Shown: in pieces, positions 7,305-12,836 of the stretch
How the letters are laid out: every line of letters begins with the position of its first letter
How positions within the stretch are numbered: the first letter of the stretch is position 1
NCBI GenBank assembly: GCA_001797935.1
Contig: MGQT01000113.1
Coordinates: 9,207-23,570 of the forward strand
DNA length: 14,364 nucleotides
Direction: 5' to 3'
Origin: Deltaproteobacteria bacterium RBG_16_54_18
Lineage (GTDB): Bacteria > Desulfobacterota > B13-G15 > RBG-16-54-18
Made by a program: the position numbers and the translations under genes
The notes under the pieces: generated by a model
The model's input: only the letters and a program-made list of their open reading frames with translations
What the model was told of the DNA's origin: nothing
The model's database searches: none

Positions 7305-8724
7305 CAAAGAACGCGGCGCCTCTCTCAGAAAGATACCCAAGGTCGACGAACTCCTTGCAGCCAAGGAGATGCAGGATCTCTTGCGCTCCTACCCGCACGA
7401 GGTCGTGGTCGAGGGAATCCGCCGCGTGCTGGATCGCCTGCGTCAAGAGATCTTGACAGTCGCGAAGCCCGCGGAATTCTCCGAGGAGCGTTTTACCGTC
7501 GCCACCCTCCTCCCCCTGCTTACGCAGGAGATGGCCGGACAGGTGGCCCCGCGGCTCAAACAGGTCATCAACGCCACGGGGGTGATCATCCACACCAATC
7601 TCGGACGCTCGCCGTTAAGCGAGCGTGCCCTGCAGGAGGTGATGGCGATCGCCCGGGGATATTCCAACCTCGAGTACGACCTCGCCCAGGGAGAGCGGGG
7701 GTCCCGCTATGCCCACGTGGAGGCACTCCTCCTGCGCCTTGCCCGGGCCGAAGGCGGGCTTGTGGTCAACAATAACGCCGGCGCCGTGCTCGCGGCGATC
7801 AACACAATCGCTGCAGGCAAGGAGGTCATTTGCTCGCGGGGTGAACTGGTGGAGATCGGCGGGGCCTTTCGCATACCCGACGTCATGGCGAAAAGCAACG
7901 CCGTGCTCAAAGAAGTCGGCACCACCAACAGGACACGCCTCAAGGACTATGAGGCGGCTATCAGCGACAAGACCGCCCTCCTGCTCAAGGTGCACACGAG
8001 CAACTTTAAGGTCGTCGGCTTTACCGAGGAGGTCTCGCTGGCGGAATTGGTCGGGCTCGGTAAAAAACACGCGCTCCCCGTAATGGACGACCTGGGAAGC
8101 GGCTGTTTGCTCGACCTCTCCGCGTACGGCCTTGCCAAGGAGCCGACGGTGCAGGAGGCCGTACAGACAGGAACCGACGTGGTGACCTTTTCCGGCGACA
8201 AGCTCCTCGGCGGCCCCCAGGCCGGGGTCATCGTGGGAAAGAAGGAATTGATAGACCGGATCAAGGCCAATCCGATAACCAGGGCCTTGCGAATAGACAA
8301 GCTCACCCTCGCGGCCCTGGAGGCCACCCTCATCGCGTACCTGAGCGAGGGGGAGGCGATCAAGGAGATACCCACCCTGCGCATGCTGACCATCCCGATT
8401 GCAACGCTCCGCAAGCAAGCCGAGCGCCTGCAGCACCTCCTCCAGCAGGAAAAGGCCGCTGTCGCCGTCGAGGTGATCCAGGAGACGTCGCAGGTAGGAG
8501 GAGGAGCCCTCCCCTTGCAGGGGCTTCCCACATGGGCCGTGGCTGTCAAGCCTGCGCACGGCTCGCTCCAAGCCCTGGAGGCGGCATTGCGGCAGCTTGA
8601 CTCTCCCATCATCGCCAGGATCGCCAATGACCGGCTCATCCTGGACGTGAGGACCATCCAAGATGAAGAGGTGCCGATCGTTGCCCGGGGCGTGGCCCAG
8701 GCTCTCAAAAAGGTCGCTGTATAG
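7297..8724 (+). CDS. selA: L-seryl-tRNA(Sec) selenium transferase
   Basis: SelA is a cytoplasmic PLP enzyme, a decamer in E. coli, that converts seryl-tRNA(Sec) to selenocysteinyl-tRNA(Sec) with selenophosphate. The 475-residue product matches the family length (463 in E. coli). Visible hallmarks in order are VINATGVIIHTNLGRSPLS (90-108), EYDLAQGERGSRYAH (126-140), NNNAGAVLAAINT (158-170), SRGELVEIGGAFRIPDVM (180-197), VGTTNRTRLKDYE (207-219), and the PLP lysine Lys302 in FSGDKLLGGPQAG. The ATG at 7297 has AAAGGA about 8 bases upstream and overlaps the previous stop; an upstream in-frame start at 7267 is less likely. Its presence implies the organism makes selenoproteins. No selB, selC or selD lies in the window. 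The downstream pseudouridine synthase starts 17 bp after the stop. Confidence 0.96.
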   Translation: MSDKERGASLRKIPKVDELLAAKEMQDLLRSYPHEVVVEGIRRVLDRLRQEILTVAKPAEFSEERFTVATLLPLLTQEMAGQVAPRLKQVINATGVIIHTNLGRSPLSERALQEVMAIARGYSNLEYDLAQGERGSRYAHVEALLLRLARAEGGLVVNNNAGAVLAAINTIAAGKEVICSRGELVEIGGAFRIPDVMAKSNAVLKEVGTTNRTRLKDYEAAISDKTALLLKVHTSNFKVVGFTEEVSLAELVGLGKKHALPVMDDLGSGCLLDLSAYGLAKEPTVQEAVQTGTDVVTFSGDKLLGGPQAGVIVGKKELIDRIKANPITRALRIDKLTLAALEATLIAYLSEGEAIKEIPTLRMLTIPIATLRKQAERLQHLLQQEKAAVAVEVIQETSQVGGGALPLQGLPTWAVAVKPAHGSLQALEAALRQLDSPIIARIANDRLILDVRTIQDEEVPIVARGVAQALKKVAV

Positions 8725-8741
8725 GGATGAGGGATAGAGGG

Positions 8742-9701
8742 ATGACCGACCCCGGAGAGGCCTTTACCTTTCCCGTCCTAAAGGAGGACCACGGCAAGCG
8801 GCTTGACCTTTTCCTCGCTGAACACCTGCCGTTATCCCGCTCGCAGATCCAGCGGCTCATCCGCGAAAAGACCGTCCTCCTCAACAACGCCGGTGCCAAG
8901 GGAGGTCTCAAGGTCAAACAGGGGGATAAAGTGAGCGGGGTAATCCCCGCGCTAAAAGAGTCGGCCGTCCTCCCCGAAGACCTGCCGGTGACGTTTATCT
9001 ATGAAGACGACGATCTCGTCGTCGTGGACAAGCCCTCCGGCATGACGGTGCACCCCGCGGGGAGCATGCGGTCAGGCACCCTGGTCAACGCGCTGCTCTT
9101 CCGCCTGCGCGACTTGACGGGGGTAGGCGGGGTCTTGCGTCCCGGTATCGTCCACCGCCTGGACAAGGGGACCTCAGGCGTGATGGTGGTTGCCAAAAAC
9201 GATTGCGCCCACGAGGCGCTGGTACAACAGTTCCAGCAGCGGGAGGTGCACAAACTCTACCTCGCCCTGGTCTACGGCAGGATGGAGCAGGGAGAAGGGG
9301 TGATCACCGCCCCCCTGGGGAGGCACCCGATCGACCGCAAAAAATTCTCCCTCCGCACCCGGCACCCCCGGGAGGCGGAGACCCGGTGGCGGGTTCGGGA
9401 ACGCTTTGCCGGGATCACCTCTGTCGAGGTCGCGCCAAAAACCGGCAGGACCCACCAGATCAGGGTGCACATGAGCGCGATCGGACACCCCCTGGTCGGA
9501 GACCCCGTCTACACAAAGGCGCGCCGGCTTGCTCAGATAGAAGACCCGGTGGTGCGGCAGCGGATCAAGGCCATGGGCAGGCAGGCCCTGCATGCCTTTC
9601 GTATCTCCTTCCGCCACCCCGTAACGGGAAAGGTCATGGAATTCACCGCCCCGTTGGCAGCGGATATGGAAGCCCTTTTGGAGGTGTTACGTGGACAATG
9701 A
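8742..9701 (+). CDS. RluA/RluD-family 23S rRNA pseudouridine synthase
   Basis: The 319-residue product isomerises uridines in RNA, most likely in 23S rRNA. An S4 RNA-binding domain spans about residues 17-70 (GKRLDLFLAEHLPLSRSQIQ). The catalytic domain follows: DDDLVVVDKPSGMTVHPA near 89-106, the active-site Asp141 in VHRLDKGTSGVMVVAKN, then KTGRTHQIRVHMSAIGHP and GDPVYTK. S4 domain, motif form and length are closest to RluD, but target uridines cannot be told from sequence, so I give no symbol. I prefer the ATG at 8742, which has GAGGG 8 bases upstream; the ATG at 8727 adds five residues and lacks a good site. The stop overlaps the pgeF start by 11 bp, so it belongs to the selA operon. Confidence 0.92.
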   Translation: MTDPGEAFTFPVLKEDHGKRLDLFLAEHLPLSRSQIQRLIREKTVLLNNAGAKGGLKVKQGDKVSGVIPALKESAVLPEDLPVTFIYEDDDLVVVDKPSGMTVHPAGSMRSGTLVNALLFRLRDLTGVGGVLRPGIVHRLDKGTSGVMVVAKNDCAHEALVQQFQQREVHKLYLALVYGRMEQGEGVITAPLGRHPIDRKKFSLRTRHPREAETRWRVRERFAGITSVEVAPKTGRTHQIRVHMSAIGHPLVGDPVYTKARRLAQIEDPVVRQRIKAMGRQALHAFRISFRHPVTGKVMEFTAPLAADMEALLEVLRGQ

Positions 9702-10407
9702 GTTTACCCTGCAAGAGCACGAGAAGGGCACCTATTTTAAGCTCCCGGCATTCAAACGAATCAGACACGCCTTCTGCACCCGAGCAGGCGAGACAGGGGC
9801 CTTGGAGGCCCTGGGTGGCACGCCCGAGCGGCTCCTCACCCTGCGGCAGGTGCATGGGGCGGAGGTGCTCGTCGTCAACGACGATACCAGGGCCCTCGCC
9901 CTCGCCCTTCCCCAGCCCTACGATGCCGTCGTCACGGAAAAGAAAAATATCGCCCTCGGGATCTGGACTGCCGACTGCCTCCCTATCTTGATGGCCGACC
10001 GCACGAAAAAAGTCATCGCCGCCGTGCATGCCGGCTGGCGCGGGATATGGAGCGGGGTCATCGAGCGTACCGTGGCCGAGATGACGCGGAGCTTTCAGAG
10101 CGCGCCCGCCGACATCTGGGCCGGCATCGGCCCGGGCATCGGCCCGTGCTGCTACGAGGTCAAAGAAGACGTGGTGAGCCTCTTTCGGAACGCTTATGCG
10201 GCAGCAGATCAATTTATCCAGGAGCGGGAGGGGAAGACGTACCTTGACTTACGGGGCGCCGCTCGGCTAGAATTAACGCAGGCAGGCATCCCCTTGGCGA
10301 ACATCGCGGCCGTCAACCTGTGTACGTCGTGCCGGCAGGACCTCTTTTTCTCCTATCGTCGGGAAAATAACGCGGGGAGGCAACTGAGCTTTATTCTGCT
10401 GAAATAA
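9691..10407 (+). CDS. pgeF: PgeF/YfiH-family peptidoglycan editing factor (multicopper-oxidase-like fold)
   Basis: This family (formerly laccase domain, DUF152) includes E. coli YfiH, which keeps wrong amino acids out of peptidoglycan precursors; other members cleave purine nucleosides. The 238-residue product keeps the metal-site residues His55 (LRQVHG), Cys96 (TADCLPI) and His113 (AVHAGWRG), plus the IGPGIGPCCYEV loop near 142-153. The stretch between TRAG (30-33) and RQVHG (52-56) is roughly 30 residues shorter than I expect, lacking the usual SLNLG-and-following segment. The start is GTG at 9691 with GGAGGT 5 bases upstream, overlapping the preceding gene by 11 bp. The yggT gene follows 9 bp after the stop. 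The family assignment is firm; the exact substrate is not. Confidence 0.92.
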   Translation: MDNEFTLQEHEKGTYFKLPAFKRIRHAFCTRAGETGALEALGGTPERLLTLRQVHGAEVLVVNDDTRALALALPQPYDAVVTEKKNIALGIWTADCLPILMADRTKKVIAAVHAGWRGIWSGVIERTVAEMTRSFQSAPADIWAGIGPGIGPCCYEVKEDVVSLFRNAYAAADQFIQEREGKTYLDLRGAARLELTQAGIPLANIAAVNLCTSCRQDLFFSYRRENNAGRQLSFILLK

Positions 10408-10416
10408 GGAGGTTGT

Positions 10417-10722
10417 ATGTTTGTCCTCGATAACTTCATTGCGGCGATCGCCAGGATATTGGTCATCGCCCTGAACATCTATATGTGGATCATCATCGTC
10501 CGCGCCCTGATCTCGTGGGTGAGCCCCAGCCCCTACAACCCCATCGTCCGCTTCCTCTATCGGGTCACCGAGCCGGTCCTGAGGCCGGTGAGGAGGATAC
10601 TGCCGCTGCAGGGATTAGGCATCGATTTTTCCCCGGTTGTCGTCATCCTCGTCATCTTGTTACTGATAGATTTTGTCATACCTACCCTCTTCTATTATGT
10701 CCAAAGATTACTCGTCCCCTGA
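10417..10722 (+). CDS. yggT: YggT-family membrane protein
   Basis: The 101-residue integral membrane protein has two hydrophobic helices, about residues 8-33 and 72-97, joined by the conserved segment ISWVSPSPYNPIVRFLYRVT and EPVLRPVRRILPL, then GIDFSPVVVILVI. YggT proteins are widespread; links to osmotic stress and cell division or envelope functions have been proposed, but no biochemical role is certain. A strong ribosome site (AAGGAGG) precedes the ATG. The gene sits between pgeF and yggU, and overlaps yggU by 26 bp. The yggT-yggU pairing is common in Proteobacteria and supports both calls. Confidence 0.92.
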   Translation: MFVLDNFIAAIARILVIALNIYMWIIIVRALISWVSPSPYNPIVRFLYRVTEPVLRPVRRILPLQGLGIDFSPVVVILVILLLIDFVIPTLFYYVQRLLVP

Positions 10723-11005
10723 TGGGACGTACGTCACCCTCAAGATCCACCTCCACCCCCGCGCCGCGCACGAGGAGATTAACGGCCTGCGCGGGGACAG
10801 TGTTAAGGTGCGCGTGACAGCTCCGGCGCTCGAGGACAAGGCCAATGCGGCCTTAAAAAAGTTCGTCGCAAAAAAACTCAAAATCGCCGTCTCTCATGTC
10901 GAGATCATCGCCGGCCATCACTCCCGGGAAAAGCTGCTACGGATCAGCGGCGTGACCAAAGCGGAGGTGGAAAAGGCATTCGGCATTCCCCTGCCGCCGG
11001 GATGA
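10697..11005 (+). CDS. yggU: YggU/DUF167-family protein
   Basis: The 102-residue protein shows the DUF167 pattern: a strand ending in LKIHLHPRAAHEEI, then VKVRVTAPALEDKANAALKK, an all-helical AKKLKI segment, and VEIIAGHHSREKLLRISG. The family is small, cytoplasmic and of unknown function. The ATG at 10697 lies inside the end of yggT (26-bp overlap) with no clear ribosome site, so translation is probably coupled to yggT. A TTG at 10673 would add eight residues and is unlikely. It is the last gene of the operon; I see no hairpin terminator after it. Confidence 0.9.
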   Translation: MSKDYSSPDGTYVTLKIHLHPRAAHEEINGLRGDSVKVRVTAPALEDKANAALKKFVAKKLKIAVSHVEIIAGHHSREKLLRISGVTKAEVEKAFGIPLPPG

Positions 11006-11015
11006 TATGACAGTC

Positions 11016-11021
11016 TATAAT
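11016..11021 (+). promoter_or_regulatory. Possible -10 element before the secreted-protein gene
   Basis: A perfect TATAAT lies in the gap between yggU and the next gene, 65 bases before its ATG at 11087. No convincing -35 hexamer is found 16-18 bases upstream and there is no TG extension, so the call is tentative. Confidence 0.25.
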
Positions 11022-11086
11022 TGAGGAAACGAAGTAAATAAGTGAAAGAAAGAGGCAATCGAAGAAATCATTCCGGAGGTGGAAAA

Positions 11087-11902
11087 ATGAGAAAGGTTTT
11101 TTGGGGTTCTCTGGCAGCTATAACCATTTTGTTGCTTCTCAATCAAGGAGTTGTGTTTTCCGCACAGGAAAAAACGAAATTTTATCAGGTGACATACCAG
11201 GTGGAGAATGTCACGGGTCAGATCACGATCAACGGATTTGTCGTGACTGAAATGGACGGGAAGAACGGCACCGGTACCGCGGTGCTTAATCCCTGGCTGA
11301 TCGGCGAGAATGAACTGAAGGCCGAAGCAAAGAAGGCCGATCCTTCCAAACCTGCTTCGTTGACCTTTGGCGTTTCCGAAATGATGCGCGGCGACATCGT
11401 TGCGACGACCGACAAAGGTAAGCTCTTTTCGCTCGAGCTGAAGAATAAAGATTTCAACGCGAAGGGCCAAGCATGGGCGGCAAAGAGATTTAAATCCACC
11501 CTTGATTTTAAAGAGCATCTGAGCCAGGCCGGACAGGCCAAAGAGGCCGACGTCCTTGCCTATGCGCAAAAATTATATGCGTTGTTCGTAAAAAAAGACG
11601 CTGAGGGAATCTTACGGGAGTTCGAGGTCAAAATCAGAGATTACGGAAAGGCGTTCGGTGGAACGGATGCAGAGGTAAAAACCGAGCTGCGAAGCTATCT
11701 GACCAAAGAGCTTTTCAAATTGAAACTGAATACGTTAAAGTCGGGCGCGCTGCGCGCCGTCGCCGTCGGCCCGACTAAAAATATATGGCATGTCATGAAC
11801 GGCAAGGACGAGCTGATCACGGCGAAGGCGCCCGACGGCTCAATATTACAGACGGAAATTTATATCGGCCTCCTGGATGGGAAGTTAAAAGTCGTTCGCT
11901 GA
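11087..11902 (+). CDS. Secreted protein of unknown function
   Basis: The 271-residue product begins with a clear signal peptide: MRKVFWGS, a hydrophobic core (AAITILLLLNQGVV), and a likely cleavage site after VFSA near residue 25. It is therefore probably periplasmic. The mature part looks like two pieces: a beta-rich region to about residue 125 (QVTYQVENVTGQITINGFVV and a later NPWLIGENELKAEAKKA) and a Lys-rich helical region from about 140 with a final beta stretch (SILQTEIYIGLLDGKLKVVR). I recognise no family. The ATG at 11087 has a strong GGAGGT 7 bases upstream; a GTG at 11042 in the same frame adds 15 residues and is less likely. It lies alone between the selA operon and convergent genes, with the neighbour's stop only 23 bp away. 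A T-run follows the stop without a GC-rich stem. Confidence 0.8.
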   Translation: MRKVFWGSLAAITILLLLNQGVVFSAQEKTKFYQVTYQVENVTGQITINGFVVTEMDGKNGTGTAVLNPWLIGENELKAEAKKADPSKPASLTFGVSEMMRGDIVATTDKGKLFSLELKNKDFNAKGQAWAAKRFKSTLDFKEHLSQAGQAKEADVLAYAQKLYALFVKKDAEGILREFEVKIRDYGKAFGGTDAEVKTELRSYLTKELFKLKLNTLKSGALRAVAVGPTKNIWHVMNGKDELITAKAPDGSILQTEIYIGLLDGKLKVVR

Positions 11903-11925
11903 TTTTTTTATGGGCAAAAGGGATT

Positions 11926-12519
11926 CTATTCTCTCTCTAGGCCGCGCCTTAACTGTATTGTCCAGACGCAAAGGGCGGCGAGTAGTTCCTTGATCTTGTC
12001 CTTGGTCTTTTGATCCGTTATCTCCCCCTGTTCGTTGATGCTATTCGTGGCAAAGGGGACCATGACCTCCGGCTGGTTGAGAGGGCGCATGTTGAGAAAG
12101 ACAAAGGTTTGTCGCAGATGATACTGCGCCCTGGCAGTGCCCAGCATGCCGATGGAAGCCCCCATGATCGCCACGGGCTTGCCGTCTAAGGCATTGTCGC
12201 CGTACGGGCGCGAGGCCCAGTCAATGGCGTTTTTAAGCACCCCGGGGATGGAATAATTATACTCGGGCGTCGCAATGAGGATGGCGTCCGCCGCCTTGAT
12301 CTTGGCCTTGAATGCCTTGACCGTTGCCGGCGGCTCGTTTTCAAAATCCTGATTAAACGGAGGGATGCCCGCGAGGTCGAATTGCTCCAGCCTGGCCCCG
12401 TCCGGGACCAGCTCGACTGCCGCCTGCAAGAGCGCCTTGTTGTAAGAACCCTTTCTCAAACTGCCGGCAAAACCAAAAATCGAAATAACATCTCCTTTAA
12501 CAGTGCCGTGCGTTACCAT
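11926..12519 (-). CDS. NADPH-dependent FMN reductase / quinone reductase
   Basis: The 197-residue flavodoxin-like protein reduces FMN, quinones, azo dyes or chromate with NAD(P)H in this family (ChrR/YieF and Azr relatives). The phosphate-binding loop GSLRKGSYNKAL is at about residues 19-30. The flavin-contacting motif TPEYNYSIPGVLKNAIDWAS is at about 83-102, followed by GKPVAIMGASIGMLGTARAQ. The C-terminus has a short basic tail. The ATG at 12517-12519 is preceded on the minus strand by AAGGGGG, a purine-rich ribosome site. It is the downstream gene of the leftward pair, but about 310 bp separate it from the SDR gene, and a promoter candidate sits in that gap, so it is probably transcribed on its own. 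The preferred electron acceptor is not determined. Confidence 0.93.
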   Translation of the reverse strand: MVTHGTVKGDVISIFGFAGSLRKGSYNKALLQAAVELVPDGARLEQFDLAGIPPFNQDFENEPPATVKAFKAKIKAADAILIATPEYNYSIPGVLKNAIDWASRPYGDNALDGKPVAIMGASIGMLGTARAQYHLRQTFVFLNMRPLNQPEVMVPFATNSINEQGEITDQKTKDKIKELLAALCVWTIQLRRGLERE

Positions 12520-12591
12520 AGTGCCCCCTTCCCCTTGCCTGTTACGTTATTGAATCATCTAAAAACTCACTATGCCGAATTGTTGCTGTTT

Positions 12592-12621
12592 CTTATATAA
12601 GCACGCCGAGCGCGTTTTCAA
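12592..12621 (-). promoter_or_regulatory. Candidate promoter for the FMN reductase gene
   Basis: On the minus strand TTGAAA (12616-12621, five of six) is followed by TATATA (12594-12599) after 16 bases or TATAAG (12592-12597, five of six) after 18 bases. It points leftward and lies about 73 bases upstream of the reductase start codon. This is the best promoter-like site in the 12520-12833 gap. Confidence 0.4.
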
Positions 12622-12670
12622 CATTAAATGGCTAAAAACGCCAACGCTCAGATATATTCCTTTTTAGGTG

Positions 12671-12685
12671 TGTAGCGAAGCTACA
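12671..12685. repeat. Short hairpin TGTAGC-GAA-GCTACA
   Basis: A perfect 6-bp stem with a 3-base loop sits in the 12520-12833 gap. Two bases after it, CCCCAC (12687-12692) forms another inverted pair with GTGGGG (12715-12720) around an A/T-rich 22-base spacer. No T-run follows the first hairpin directly on either strand, so a terminator is unlikely. It may be a REP-like unit, which needs other copies in the genome. Confidence 0.35.
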
Positions 12686-12749
12686 TCCCCACTTTTATAT
12701 TTTTGTATAATATGGTGGGGGAGAGGCTTGATTTTTTAGGCAAAAGGGG

Positions 12750-12836
12750 CCCTCGTCATAGACGGAAAAGGGAAGGATCTCTTCTTTCCCCAGGAGAGCA
12801 TACTGAAAGGCCACGGTCTCGGGTATGTTTATCTCA
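12750..12836 (-). pseudogene. Fragment related to the uncharacterised gene at 2648-3697
   Basis: Read on the minus strand from 12836, 81 of 87 bases match 3013-3099. In the matching frame it encodes EINIPETVAFQYALLGKEE and then ILPFSVYDEG, versus EINIPETVAFRYAILGKEE and ILPFSVYDEG in the intact gene. Four of six differences are synonymous third-position changes; the others are Arg to Gln and Ile to Leu. The frame stays open for about 29 codons but has no start, ribosome site or further similarity, and similarity stops sharply at GACGAGGG. It is best read as a remnant of a diverged paralogue. Its first three bases are the stop codon of the adjacent SDR gene. An 87-bp mobile repeat present in both places is an alternative. 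Confidence 0.7.

Noticed and set aside
7615..8661. A 348-codon open frame on the minus strand
   Set aside because: It is antisense to selA, which has complete family motifs; the antisense product resembles nothing.
10720..11902. TGA codons as possible selenocysteine sites, given selA in the window
   Set aside because: The TGA-ended genes yggT and yggU stop at their family length, the secreted protein's TGA is followed by no recognisable coding continuation, and no U-containing redox motif or SECIS-like hairpin follows.
11903..11909. T-run after the secreted-protein gene as a terminator
   Set aside because: No GC-rich stem precedes it, so it does not meet the form of an intrinsic terminator.
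12706..12711. Perfect TATAAT on the plus strand
   Set aside because: No -35 element lies upstream and there is no rightward gene after it; the surrounding A/T-rich spacer makes a chance match likely.
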